The notes beneath the pieces were generated by a model. That model was not told the origin of the DNA. It saw only the letters and a program-made list of their open reading frames with translations, and searched no databases. Position numbers and translations under genes: made by a program. Below are positions 54,335 through 63,503 of a DNA stretch of 64,000 bases, one piece after another. Numbering within the stretch: position 1 is the stretch's first letter; every line of letters starts with the position of its first letter. The stretch is taken from contig NZ_QPEX01000006.1 of the NCBI RefSeq assembly GCF_003335505.1, forward strand, positions 1-64,000, in the 5' to 3' direction. The DNA is from Bremerella cremea. GTDB taxonomy: Bacteria > Planctomycetota > Planctomycetia > Pirellulales > Pirellulaceae.

Positions 54335-55558
54335 ATGAAGATGCTATGCCTGATCATGCTCCTGCTTACCGCCGCGACACCGGCGGTTGAGGTGCAACAA
54401 CTTGATGGTTCCGTCGCCGAAGGTACCTTGGTCGATTTAACGAGCAAGTCGCTCACCCTCCAGGCGTCCGACCAAACGACCACCACGTTGGGCACGAAGG
54501 AAATCATTGGCGTTAAACCGGTCGTTACCTCTCCAGCGGAAAGCCGAAAAGCTCCGACATCCGAGTTGATCTTGGCAGACGATTCACACGTGTTGGTTTC
54601 CGATCTTCAGGTTGAGTCGCGGAATGCCAAACTCACGTTGACGTTTGGCGAGCAAGTGGAAATCGGGAGAAGCAACATCAAAGCAGTTCGCTTTCTGCAT
54701 CCCAACGCGGAAGAGAACGACCCGCACCAGGAAAGCTGGCAAAAACTGCTCGCGGAAAACTCGACCCAAGACGCGATCGTGCTGGTTCGCGATGGTGTCT
54801 TAGTGGTGCAGGAACTTGTCATTCACAATATCAACTCGGAAGGCATCCAGATTCAGCTCGACACCATCGAGCGAACCGTTGCCCCAAGCAAGCTGTACGG
54901 CTTGTTGTTCTTTCAGCGGACAGCTCGGGAGTTCGCTGCTCCGCTCTGTCTCGTTCATCTGCAAGACAATTCGACGCTGATTGCTAAATCGGTGCGGCTG
55001 ACCGGCGACCGTTTGCAAATTAGTACCTTGGTCGGGAGCGACTTACCGATTCCGTTTTCGCAGATTCGCGACCTAGACTATGCCGCCGGGAACATTCAGT
55101 TTTTGGACGAGATGAAACCGTCTTTGGTCGAATGGACCCCCATTCTTCGCTCGGCGATCGGCATGCGCGAGTTGGCACTGATCTATCAGCCCCGCATGAA
55201 CGAGTCCTTCGAGAATGAACCGTTGCAACTAGAATTCGACGGACAGCCGGTCTCCTTCACCCGTGGCATCGCCATGCACGCCACATCGGTCTTGGTATAC
55301 GACCTGCCGTCTGGTTTCCGTCAACTAAGCCTGCAAGCCGGTATTGCTCCCCGTAGCTTGGGGATGTGTACCGCCAAATTGCAGATCGTTGGGGATCAAA
55401 AGATCTTGCTGGAAAAGGAATTCCACGAAGATACTCCGCCCGAGGACATCGTCGTCAACATCTCAGGCGTCCGCCGTCTGAAGATTATCGTCGCTGCCCT
55501 GGATGATGAAGACTTCGGCGACACCTTGCATTTGTGCCAGGCTCGCCTCCTGAAATAA
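54335..55558 (+). CDS. Secreted protein with C-terminal NPCBM-type carbohydrate-binding domain
   Basis: About 407 residues. A short signal peptide (MKMLCLIMLLLTAATPAVEV) leads into beta-strand repeats in which a substrate-like text 'DGSVAEGTLVDLTSKSLTLQ' recurs in altered form. The C-terminal 150 residues match the NPCBM/NEW2 fold: LQLEFDGQPVSFTRGIAMHA, then GFRQLSLQAGIAP and VRRLKIIVAALDDEDFGD. NPCBM modules bind glycans, so it may attach to a surface polysaccharide. The ATG at 54335 is chosen over a TTG at 54308. In line with the operon upstream, 39 bases away. Confidence 0.78.
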   Translation: MKMLCLIMLLLTAATPAVEVQQLDGSVAEGTLVDLTSKSLTLQASDQTTTTLGTKEIIGVKPVVTSPAESRKAPTSELILADDSHVLVSDLQVESRNAKLTLTFGEQVEIGRSNIKAVRFLHPNAEENDPHQESWQKLLAENSTQDAIVLVRDGVLVVQELVIHNINSEGIQIQLDTIERTVAPSKLYGLLFFQRTAREFAAPLCLVHLQDNSTLIAKSVRLTGDRLQISTLVGSDLPIPFSQIRDLDYAAGNIQFLDEMKPSLVEWTPILRSAIGMRELALIYQPRMNESFENEPLQLEFDGQPVSFTRGIAMHATSVLVYDLPSGFRQLSLQAGIAPRSLGMCTAKLQIVGDQKILLEKEFHEDTPPEDIVVNISGVRRLKIIVAALDDEDFGDTLHLCQARLLK

Positions 55559-55573
55559 GTTCGAGAAATTCGC

Positions 55574-57340
55574 ATGTATCGTTATTTCCCCCTCTCGCTG
55601 ATCCTGGCCTCGTTGGTGATCTCGGCTGCGCCGTTGTCAGCCGCCGACATGGATCTTGTCTTAAAAGCCGAACAAGAGCGAATCGACGCCGTCGCGAAGG
55701 CCTCGGCATCGACGATTTCGGTTTTTGCCGGAGCCGCCGGTGGGGGCAGCGGAGTGATTGTCAGCCCTGACGGCTATGCCGTTACGAACTTTCACGTGGC
55801 CGAGCCAGCGGGCAACTTCATGAAGTGCAGCATGCCCGAAGATGGAGGCAAAGTTTACGATGCCGTCATCGTCGGAATCGATCCCGTGGGAGATGTGGCC
55901 GTAATCAAAATGCTCGGTCGCGACGATTTCCCCGCCGCCGAGATTGTCGACAGCAACGACGTCAAGGCAGGCGACTGGTGCTTTGCCGTGGGGAATCCTT
56001 TTCTGTTGGCAACCGATCTGCAGCCAACCGTTACTTGGGGAATTGTCTCTGGGGTGCATCGCTACCAATACCCGGCCGGCACGCTGTTGGAATATACCGA
56101 CTGTTTACAAACCAACGCCGCGATCAACCCGGGCAACTCGGGTGGTCCGTTGTTCAATGCCAAAGGGCAACTCATCGGCATCAATGGCCGCGGTTCCTTC
56201 GAAAAACGAGGACGCGTGAACGTGGGTGTCGGCTACGCGATTTCAATTAACCAGGTGATGAACTTCCTTGGTTACTTGAAAAGTGGCCGGGTGATCGATC
56301 ACGCCACGCTCGGCGCGACGGTGACCACCGATTCGGAAGGACGGGTCGTTGTCACGAACATCCTTAGTTCGTCCGACGCCTACCGTCGCGGGCTACGTTA
56401 CGGCGACGAGATTATCAGCTTCGGCAATCGCGAAATCACTACCGTCAACGGCTTCAAAAACATTCTTGGGATCTATCCGCGTGGTTGGAGCATCCCGCTT
56501 TCGTATCGTCGCGATGGCAAACGTTACGACACCGTCGTTCGCCTGACTGGCGTTCACTCGCGCCGCGAACTGCTGGAAAAGATCGGCAGCGCCCCCATTC
56601 CTCCGAGCCCTGAAGAAAAGCCGGAAGAAGAGGGGGACAAGCCGAAAAAACCGCAGCGTCCTAGCCCCCCTCCAGGGCACGGCAAAGAAGAAGCCAAGCC
56701 GCCCGAACAGTGGAAACATCTGTTCGCCAAGAAGACGGGCTACGCCAACTATCACTTCAACCAAGAACACCAAAACCGCCTGCGAAAAGCGCTCGACGCT
56801 TTGGGCAAATGGGGCGAAACTTCCGATTCCTGGGAATTCGAATACTCGCTGGTCGATAACGACACCGGCGTCATTCACCTCGACCCGGCCACCGTGCAAG
56901 GCAAACTGGCTGGCGTCAATCACAACATCGAGATCACCGGCGACCTGACCCAAAAGTTAGAGCCTGCCGGTAGCGGTGGCTTGTTTTTGGCGTTGTATAC
57001 GTGGAAGCGTTTGCTCCGCGAGCCGTTTGAAACGTTTGGCGAAGTTTACTACTTGGGTACCGCCCCGCGACGTGACTTTAACGTTCAGTACGACGTGCTT
57101 GTCGGGCTGTACGATGCTCTGGAAGTTCGGGCCTATTTCGATCAGAAGACTGGCGAGTTGGCGGTGCTGGAGATGTTCCCAGAATCGGACGCCGACCCCT
57201 GCGAGATCGAATTTAGCGACTACCGGGAGGTCGACGGATACACGCTTCCCTATCGGATGGTCGTTCGTTTTGGTGACGAGCCGTTTGATATTGTGACGGT
57301 CAAAAAATGGAATGTCCTTCCAGCCAGCGAGGGAACCTAA
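55574..57340 (+). CDS. HtrA-type serine protease with PDZ domain and extra C-terminal domain
   Basis: 588 residues. Signal peptide (LILASLVISAAPLSAA). Trypsin-fold S1C protease with intact triad: H74 (TNFHVA), D107 (PVGDVAVIK) and S189 (NPGNSGGPL). A PDZ domain lies at ~240-335 (VVVTNILSSSDAYRRGLRYG). A Pro/Glu/Lys-rich linker (~340-385) leads to an unrecognised domain of about 200 residues. It should degrade misfolded envelope proteins. First of three tandem trypsin-fold genes; the next start is two bases past its stop. Confidence 0.92.
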   Translation: MYRYFPLSLILASLVISAAPLSAADMDLVLKAEQERIDAVAKASASTISVFAGAAGGGSGVIVSPDGYAVTNFHVAEPAGNFMKCSMPEDGGKVYDAVIVGIDPVGDVAVIKMLGRDDFPAAEIVDSNDVKAGDWCFAVGNPFLLATDLQPTVTWGIVSGVHRYQYPAGTLLEYTDCLQTNAAINPGNSGGPLFNAKGQLIGINGRGSFEKRGRVNVGVGYAISINQVMNFLGYLKSGRVIDHATLGATVTTDSEGRVVVTNILSSSDAYRRGLRYGDEIISFGNREITTVNGFKNILGIYPRGWSIPLSYRRDGKRYDTVVRLTGVHSRRELLEKIGSAPIPPSPEEKPEEEGDKPKKPQRPSPPPGHGKEEAKPPEQWKHLFAKKTGYANYHFNQEHQNRLRKALDALGKWGETSDSWEFEYSLVDNDTGVIHLDPATVQGKLAGVNHNIEITGDLTQKLEPAGSGGLFLALYTWKRLLREPFETFGEVYYLGTAPRRDFNVQYDVLVGLYDALEVRAYFDQKTGELAVLEMFPESDADPCEIEFSDYREVDGYTLPYRMVVRFGDEPFDIVTVKKWNVLPASEGT

Positions 57341-57341
57341 G

Positions 57342-58367
57342 ATGTGTGGGAAACGAACCTTCAATCTGCTTTTGCTGGTGTTGACGTTGGCCGGACTCGG
57401 CCTTGGGACTCGCTCGCTGCAGGCCGAAGCAACCTTGCGCGACATCACGCGTGATGTCCAGCGGAAGGTCGTCAAGATCTACGGGGCAGGGGGGCTGCGT
57501 GGCCTGGAATCGTACCAATCGGGCAGCCTCATTACGCCGAACGGCCACATCCTTACCGCGTGGAGCTATGTGCTGGATTCCAGCGTAATTACGGTCGTCC
57601 TGGACGATGGAAGGCACTTCACGGCAGAACTAGCCGGCGCCGATCCTCGCTTTGGAATCGCGCTGCTCAAGATCGATGCGGAAGAGCTGCCGTTTTTCAA
57701 CCTCGACGAAGGTGTCTCGGTGCAGCCAGGCGAACGAATTTTGTCGTTCAGCAACTTGTTTGGAATAGCCGCCGGCGATGAACCGGCCAGCGTGCTAAGT
57801 GGTTATGTCTCGGCAATTGCCCCTCTGGAAGCACGACGTAGCGCGTTCCCCTCGGCCTATCAAGGTCCGGTATTGATTGTCGATGCGATCGTCAACAACC
57901 CAGGGGCCGCTGGAGGGATTCTGACCGATCAGTCGGGACACTTTGTTGGGCTAATCGGCAAAGAGCTGCGTAGTTCGCGAAACGATATCTGGTTGAACTA
58001 TGCCTTGCCGGTTGCCGAGATTAAAGAGCCGATCGAAGATCTTCTCGCAGGTCGCTCGCGTCCGTTCGTCGACCCGCAGCAGGAAAAACCGCAAATGCCG
58101 CTCACCCTGGCCCATTTGGGCTTGGTGCTGGTTCCAGATGTGCTCGATAAGACGCCCGTCTATGTGGAACGGGTCGAACGCGATTCGCTGGCCGCCGCCG
58201 GGAATCTTCAACCGGACGATCTGATTATGTATGTCGACGGAACGCTGATTTCGTCCCAAGATGCGTTGGTCGAGAAGCTAAGCTATATAGACCGGGACAA
58301 AGTTGTCTCTCTGATCGTCTTGCGAGACAAAGAACTGATTGAAATCACACTGAACGAATTGAAGTAA
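57342..58367 (+). CDS. HtrA-like pseudoprotease with PDZ domain
   Basis: About 341 residues with signal peptide (NLLLLVLTLAGLGLGTRSLQA). The trypsin fold is recognisable (ITPNGHILTAWSYVLDSSVI, then ADPRFGIALLKID) but the active site is gone: the His position reads S75 (TAWSYV where TNFHVV is expected) and the Ser position is A190 (NNPGAAGG where NPGNSGG is expected). A PDZ domain follows (YVERVERDSLAAAGNLQPDD). Probably a non-catalytic binder or regulator of the active protease upstream. Starts two bases after the preceding stop, RBS GCGAGGGA. Confidence 0.88.
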   Translation: MCGKRTFNLLLLVLTLAGLGLGTRSLQAEATLRDITRDVQRKVVKIYGAGGLRGLESYQSGSLITPNGHILTAWSYVLDSSVITVVLDDGRHFTAELAGADPRFGIALLKIDAEELPFFNLDEGVSVQPGERILSFSNLFGIAAGDEPASVLSGYVSAIAPLEARRSAFPSAYQGPVLIVDAIVNNPGAAGGILTDQSGHFVGLIGKELRSSRNDIWLNYALPVAEIKEPIEDLLAGRSRPFVDPQQEKPQMPLTLAHLGLVLVPDVLDKTPVYVERVERDSLAAAGNLQPDDLIMYVDGTLISSQDALVEKLSYIDRDKVVSLIVLRDKELIEITLNELK

Positions 58368-60326
58368 ATGTTGAAGCCGCTGACACGTTTGCCCCTTTTG
58401 CTGCTGACCATCTCGCTGACGTTGGCCTGCGGTAGCGTAGGCGCCCAGCAGCTGAACATCGAAGAAGATGCCGCCATCCGCGCGGCGGTTGAACTGGCTG
58501 CGCCGAGCGTGGTGCAAATCGAAACGGTTGGTGGTTTGGTTCAAGGAGGAGGTCCGCTTGAAGGGGGCAGCCGCACGACCGGCACGATTATCTCTGCCGA
58601 CGGCTACATCCTTTCCAGCTTAGTTGGCTTCATTCAAGAGCCCTCCGGCATTTTGGTGACGTTGCCCAGCGGTAAACGGGTGGCGGCGAAGGTGGTTGCC
58701 AAGGACAAGAACCGCAATCTGATTTTATTGAAAGTCGAAACCGACGAAGAACTGCCTACGCCGAAAACAATCGAGCGTTCCCAGCTTCGGCCTGGGCAGT
58801 GGGCGATTGCGTTAGGCAAAACGTTCTCGCCGGATATGCCTTCGGTTTCGGTCGGTATTCTCAGCGCGAAAAATCGCGTCTGGGGTAAGGCCGTTCAAAC
58901 CGATGCGAAGATCTCGCCCAACAATTACGGTGGTCCGCTGGTCGATATTCATGGCCGCGTGATCGGCATTCTGACGCCTCTTTCTCCCCAAGATTCTGGG
59001 GCCACAGGTGGCATGGAATGGTACGACTCTGGCATTGGATTCGCTGTTCCTCTGACCGAGTTAGAACCACGCTTGGCCCTGCTTAAAGAAGGCAAAGACT
59101 TGCTGCCGGGGCTGCTAGGCATCAACCTAAAAGGGAACGACATCATTGCCGACCCAGCGGAAATTGCAGCCGTTCGCTACAACAGCCCCGCTCAGGAAGC
59201 CGGCATTCAGGCCAAAGACATCTTAATCGAAGCGAACGGCCATCCGATCGAGCGTCAGGCTCAACTGAAACACATTCTCGGCGAAGCGTACGCAGGCGAT
59301 ACGATTGCCTTCAAAGTGAAGCGGGGGGACGAAGAGCTTTCGCTGGAAGTGAAATTAGCCGACAAGCTAATCCCGTACGATCGCCCACTGCTGGGTATCA
59401 TGCCGCAGCGTGATATTGAAGAAGCAATTGTGCAGTATGTTTTTGAAGACACCGCCGCCCATGGCATTGGCTTGCAGGCAGGGGATAAGGTCATTCGCTA
59501 CGACGATACCGAAATCACCACCTCGCAGAGCTTGCGTGAAGCGGTTGCGACCGCGAAGCCTGACGTGCCGCACAAATTGACCATCGTCCGAGAAGGGGCC
59601 GAACAAGCGTTCGAGGTTCAGCCTCGCTCGTTTCCGAACCAGTTTCTCACCGGAGCCCCCCAACCGACTGTGGCCCCTGATGCCGCCGAGCAGGAAGGTT
59701 TGGTTACCGGTGAGAGTGATTTCCAACTTGCCGAAGAGCAAAACGAAGCCAAGCTGTTTGTGCCGGAAGTGGCCAAGAAGCTACCTTCGTTAGGTTTGGT
59801 GGTGGTGTTGGGCGATGTCGACTTCAAGCTGGAACCGATGCGAGATGCCTGGCACGAACAAGCCGAAGCGTTTGGCTTTGCCGTGCTCGAAGTCATGCCC
59901 GCCAACGGCGACCGCTGGAATCGGGCCGAGTCGTCGGTCGTTCGGAAAATGATCGACCGCGTTCGTGACAACTACAACATCGATGCCAAGCGTACCATCA
60001 CGGTCGGGGGCAAATCTGGCGGGGCGATGTCGCTGATTCACGGTTTTGAAAACCGTGACGTCCAAAACGGGGCCGTCTCGGCCGAGGCTGGGATTCCGCG
60101 TGGTACCAGCGTGCCAGACTGTGAACCACTCTCGCAGTTGGAACTTGTCTTTGTGATTCCTCGCGAAGAAAAACGAGCCGAGGTGATTAAGAAACAGGCG
60201 AGTTCCCTGCGTGAGATGAAATACACCGTGATCGAGCTTCCCATGCCCGACGAAGAATCGAGCGTGCTTTCCGCCACCGAGATCGCTCAACTGGCCGTGT
60301 GGCTAAATACGCTCGATCGGATCTAA
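58368..60326 (+). CDS. HtrA-like pseudoprotease, two PDZ domains, C-terminal alpha/beta-hydrolase-like domain
   Basis: 652 residues. The start directly abuts the preceding TAA. Signal sequence with a possible lipobox (LTLAC, Cys21). The trypsin fold has all three catalytic positions replaced: V86 for His, N117 for Asp and Y187 for Ser (SPNNYGGPLV). Two PDZ domains cover ~245-430. The last ~170 residues (LGLVVVLGDVDFKLEPMRDA onwards) resemble an alpha/beta hydrolase, with a nucleophile-elbow-like GGKSGGAMS and GIPRGTSVPDCE; whether it is active is unknown. An unusual three-part fusion. Confidence 0.85.
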   Translation: MLKPLTRLPLLLLTISLTLACGSVGAQQLNIEEDAAIRAAVELAAPSVVQIETVGGLVQGGGPLEGGSRTTGTIISADGYILSSLVGFIQEPSGILVTLPSGKRVAAKVVAKDKNRNLILLKVETDEELPTPKTIERSQLRPGQWAIALGKTFSPDMPSVSVGILSAKNRVWGKAVQTDAKISPNNYGGPLVDIHGRVIGILTPLSPQDSGATGGMEWYDSGIGFAVPLTELEPRLALLKEGKDLLPGLLGINLKGNDIIADPAEIAAVRYNSPAQEAGIQAKDILIEANGHPIERQAQLKHILGEAYAGDTIAFKVKRGDEELSLEVKLADKLIPYDRPLLGIMPQRDIEEAIVQYVFEDTAAHGIGLQAGDKVIRYDDTEITTSQSLREAVATAKPDVPHKLTIVREGAEQAFEVQPRSFPNQFLTGAPQPTVAPDAAEQEGLVTGESDFQLAEEQNEAKLFVPEVAKKLPSLGLVVVLGDVDFKLEPMRDAWHEQAEAFGFAVLEVMPANGDRWNRAESSVVRKMIDRVRDNYNIDAKRTITVGGKSGGAMSLIHGFENRDVQNGAVSAEAGIPRGTSVPDCEPLSQLELVFVIPREEKRAEVIKKQASSLREMKYTVIELPMPDEESSVLSATEIAQLAVWLNTLDRI

Positions 60327-60393
60327 CCCGCTTCCCCCTTTTCCGTACGCCCGCCTGCCTCGCTGCCGTTCTCTTCTCTCGACGTATTGGTTG

Positions 60394-60747
60394 ATGCTCT
60401 TGCTTCGCAATCAGATCGGAATTGTGGCCTTGGTGATGCTGGTCGCGGCTGCCGGCATTTGGCTTTTTCATGGGGACGACTCGGCATATCTCCCCATCCA
60501 AGGTTCGCTTTTGAAAGTTGGCCTGGTACTAGGAGCGGTGTGGCTGGCCTTTCCGCAGCTATCGAAGCTGCCGATTTGGCTGGCGACCTTCGCCGTCGGT
60601 TCGGTCTTGGTAGTAGTGCTATTTAAAAAAGCGGCGATCGTTGTGATCCCGCTTTTAGTCGTGGTTTGGTTGTTACGTCCTCGGCCACCGAAGCCGCCGA
60701 AGAAGAAGCCGTGGTTTAGCCGAGAATCTTCGACTTCAAATCGGTAA
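60394..60747 (+). CDS. Small membrane protein, three helices, Pro/Lys-rich tail
   Basis: About 117 residues: helices at 8-25 (QIGIVALVMLVAAAGIWLFH), 37-55 (LLKVGLVLGAVWLAFPQLS) and 60-90 (IWLATFAVGSVLVVVLFKKA, then IVVIPLLVVVWLL), ending in RPRPPKPPKKKPWFSRES, a cytoplasmic basic tail. No family recognised. It overlaps the convergent epimerase gene by 32 bases at its 3' end. The ATG at 60394 is chosen; a TTG lies one codon upstream. Confidence 0.75.
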   Translation: MLLLRNQIGIVALVMLVAAAGIWLFHGDDSAYLPIQGSLLKVGLVLGAVWLAFPQLSKLPIWLATFAVGSVLVVVLFKKAAIVVIPLLVVVWLLRPRPPKPPKKKPWFSRESSTSNR

Positions 60748-61567
60748 GCACGGTAACCGCGTGGCCGATTTCCTGCTTCTGGCGTTCTGGCTCTTGCGGG
60801 ATTTCGCGTTCGATGGTCAGCGGGCCTTCGTAGCCGACTTCCTGCAGGGCACTTAGGTAAGACTCGAAGTTGACATCTCCTTGGCCCACAGGAACTTCCT
60901 GGCCCCATTCCTGACCGGGGTTGGCAGCCCACTTGGCGTCTTTGCAGTGAACACTGCCGAGGTGCTTGCCGACCTTCTTGACCGCTTCAATCGGTTCGCC
61001 GGTCCCGTACAAAATCATGTTGGCCGGGTCGAAGTTGACCTTCAAGTTATCGCGTGCCACGTCGCCGATGAACTGAAGCAAACCGTCAGCCGTTTCCTGT
61101 CCGGTTTCCAGGTGGACACTCTGGCCCATCGTCTTACAGTGATCGCACAGCTCTTGAGCAACCGCCACAACCTGGGCGTACTGCGGGTCGCTGGTATCGT
61201 GCGGGATGAAACCAATGTGCAGACCCACGCACTTGCAACCCAAGAGGTTCGCAAAGTCGGCGATCTCTTTCATTTCCGCCGTACGAGCAGCGCGGGTTTC
61301 CGCAGGAACCAGGCCAACCGTCTTTTGCGTGGTTGGAATGTCGGCGTAGCTTTCCCCTTCAAACCCGCCAAAGACGCACGTCAACGTGATGCCCATGTCG
61401 TTGAGCTTGGCCAGAAACGCATCGGCATTTTCTTTGGTGCGGGAAGACTGCTGCGGGGCATGCAGTTGAATGGTTTTGATTCCCAGTTCCTGGGCAACGT
61501 TTAGATTCACACCGAGACCGGCATCGAGACTGGCAAACACGCCAATAGCCCACTTTTCCACAGTCAT
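60716..61567 (-). CDS. Sugar phosphate isomerase/epimerase-like TIM barrel
   Basis: 283 residues of the xylose-isomerase-like AP-endonuclease-2 fold. Metal/active-site candidates in order: Glu in SVHLETGQETADG, Asp in KVNFDPANMILYG, His in SVHCKDAKW and Glu in LTIEREIPQE. These enzymes interconvert keto and aldo sugars or epimers. The protein does not start with a signal, so it is cytosolic. It neighbours a Gfo/Idh/MocA oxidoreductase, a common pairing in sugar-acid and inositol-like catabolism, although a terminator lies between them. Confidence 0.88.
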   Translation of the reverse strand: MTVEKWAIGVFASLDAGLGVNLNVAQELGIKTIQLHAPQQSSRTKENADAFLAKLNDMGITLTCVFGGFEGESYADIPTTQKTVGLVPAETRAARTAEMKEIADFANLLGCKCVGLHIGFIPHDTSDPQYAQVVAVAQELCDHCKTMGQSVHLETGQETADGLLQFIGDVARDNLKVNFDPANMILYGTGEPIEAVKKVGKHLGSVHCKDAKWAANPGQEWGQEVPVGQGDVNFESYLSALQEVGYEGPLTIEREIPQEPERQKQEIGHAVTVLTDLKSKILG

Positions 61568-61662
61568 CTCCTTCTACGCAGAGGGTCAAATTGCAAGCGC
61601 TGTAGCGGAATGTAAAGCGTCTGCGAATGGCTCGCAACCATAGCGATGCCACAGGCACGAAA

Positions 61663-61693
61663 AAAGGCTCAGTTATTTACAGACTGAGCCTTT
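61663..61693 (-). terminator. Rho-independent terminator of the oxidoreductase operon
   Basis: Stem AAAGGCTCAGT with ACTGAGCCTTT, loop of 9 bases, followed on the minus strand by a T-run (TTTTTTCG). It ends the oxidoreductase transcript before the epimerase gene. Confidence 0.88.
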
Positions 61694-61724
61694 TCTCATT
61701 TTTTATGTTTCGAGACTTTGGTAA

Positions 61725-63503
61725 CTACGCGAGGTCTTTTTCCGGCGTAGCGTCGCTGTGAACGTCGAACCATTCTTCTTTGAATTCGACGTAGCCACCC
61801 TTACCTTGGTTCGATCGCTGCATCGCCAAGCGAGCCGTCAGGGCGATCACGGCGTCGGCCATGGCGACTTCCGGATGACACTTCGGCTTGTTCTCGGGGC
61901 CTGGGTTGCGGATACAAGCAGCCCAGTGTTCGATTTCCTCGGTGTAACCACGGCTTACCGGGCCAGCACTGGTCGTGTTCGCCACGGCAGCTGCCTTCGA
62001 GCCACCGCCACTGGCTTGGGTATCCATGGTCGGACCATCGGCACCCTTTTTCACGGACAGCTTGGTATCGGCCGAGACACCGTTTTTGTACAGCATCACG
62101 TCCTTCTCGCGTTCGAGAACCAGCGTTCCCTTGCTGCCCATGACCACTTCGCCGTAACCGCCGTAACCGTTACCGTTGATCGAAGAGTAAGTCACCACGA
62201 CCTTCTTATGCGGGTCGTCGTTGTAGGAAGGAACGCCCTTGCCAGCGGGTGGCCAGTTGGTGACGTTATCGTAGTAGCCGACGTCAAACGAAGGGTCATA
62301 ACCGCTGCCGGGGAACTCGAACATGCAGTAGACATGGTCGTCGGCATCGCGGTCGTAACCGAACAGGTGACGTCCACCGGTCGCATGGACAGTTAGCGGG
62401 TGCGCCTTCTTGCCGTCGGCTCGGAGGGCACTGATAAAGATCGAAGCGGCGTCCAACTGATGGCTGCCTAATTCGGCCATCAAACCGCCACCGGTGCGGT
62501 CCCACAGACGCCAACGGCAAAGTTCTTCCATGGCCGAGATCTGGCGATCTTGTCCTTGACGGTTCTTGATCGTGAAATCGTTGTAGCCGTATTGGGTTGG
62601 GTCGATATCGCGATCGTTGTTCCAAGCTTCGTACTGAGCAAACAACAGCTTGTACTGAGCGCGGCGAGCCGGATCGGACTCATCCTCGATACGCTTCTTA
62701 AACTTGTTCATTTGCGACTTGATTTCGTCGACCATCTTGCCATCGGCCAGCTTTTCGCCGCCAGGTAGCGGTTGTTGCCAGCTGTCGCCGCCAGGCAAGT
62801 TACCACGGTGCCACTGGGCACGGATGTGATGGATTTCGCCGAGAACGCCCCATTTGATCAGGTTCACTGCGTTGTCGTACAGCACGCTGTAATGGCGTTG
62901 GTGACCGGTGGCGAGGTACAGGTTTTGTTCCTCGGCCATACGGGCCATTTCCTTGCACTGCATGACCGTTTGGGCCATCAGCTTTTCAGTCAGCACGTGC
63001 TTGCCGGCGGCCATGGCATCCATCGCGACCTGCTTGTGCAGGAACAAGGGAAGGGCACAGATAACCGCTTCGATATTCGGATCGGCCAGCAGTTCTTTGT
63101 AGTCGGTGTAGACTTTGACGTGCTTTTTGGCTTCGTCTTCGGTCTTCCAATCGTAAACCGACATCAACCCTTTACGGGCATCCAAGGCGGCCGGGCTGGA
63201 ATGGTCACCGTGGAAAGCACGATGGACGTTGTAAGGGCGAATGTCCGAGATGGCCACGACGTCGATGTATTCCGGGTTGATCGCCCCGATCAGCACGCTT
63301 CCTTCGTCCCCGGTACCGATCACACCAACGCGAACCGGATCGTTGACCTTTAATTGCTGATACCCAAAGTAGGCAGCTCCGAGACCTACGCCAGAAACTG
63401 CAGCGGCAGCGACACTTCCTTGTAGGAACTCACGGCGGCTAATGCCAACGGCTTCGTTGAAGTTTTCCTTGCCAACGGCTATTTCGTCTGGTTTCAAGTT
63501 CAT
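61725..63503 (-). CDS. Exported Gfo/Idh/MocA-family oxidoreductase
   Basis: 592 residues. A twin-arginine signal (SRREFLQGSVAAAAVSGVGL) directs folded export. The Rossmann NAD(P)-binding part follows: VRVGVIGTGDEGSVLIGAI, then VVAISDIRP, and EAVICALPLFLHKQVAMDAM with VLTEKLMAQTVMQCKEMARM, holding the family's E-K-P/L-M motif. The C-terminal alpha/beta part has a long insertion rich in Asp and Tyr. Acts on a sugar-like substrate, probably in the periplasm. Its start overlaps the DoxX gene by four bases. Confidence 0.92.
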   Translation of the reverse strand: MNLKPDEIAVGKENFNEAVGISRREFLQGSVAAAAVSGVGLGAAYFGYQQLKVNDPVRVGVIGTGDEGSVLIGAINPEYIDVVAISDIRPYNVHRAFHGDHSSPAALDARKGLMSVYDWKTEDEAKKHVKVYTDYKELLADPNIEAVICALPLFLHKQVAMDAMAAGKHVLTEKLMAQTVMQCKEMARMAEEQNLYLATGHQRHYSVLYDNAVNLIKWGVLGEIHHIRAQWHRGNLPGGDSWQQPLPGGEKLADGKMVDEIKSQMNKFKKRIEDESDPARRAQYKLLFAQYEAWNNDRDIDPTQYGYNDFTIKNRQGQDRQISAMEELCRWRLWDRTGGGLMAELGSHQLDAASIFISALRADGKKAHPLTVHATGGRHLFGYDRDADDHVYCMFEFPGSGYDPSFDVGYYDNVTNWPPAGKGVPSYNDDPHKKVVVTYSSINGNGYGGYGEVVMGSKGTLVLEREKDVMLYKNGVSADTKLSVKKGADGPTMDTQASGGGSKAAAVANTTSAGPVSRGYTEEIEHWAACIRNPGPENKPKCHPEVAMADAVIALTARLAMQRSNQGKGGYVEFKEEWFDVHSDATPEKDLA

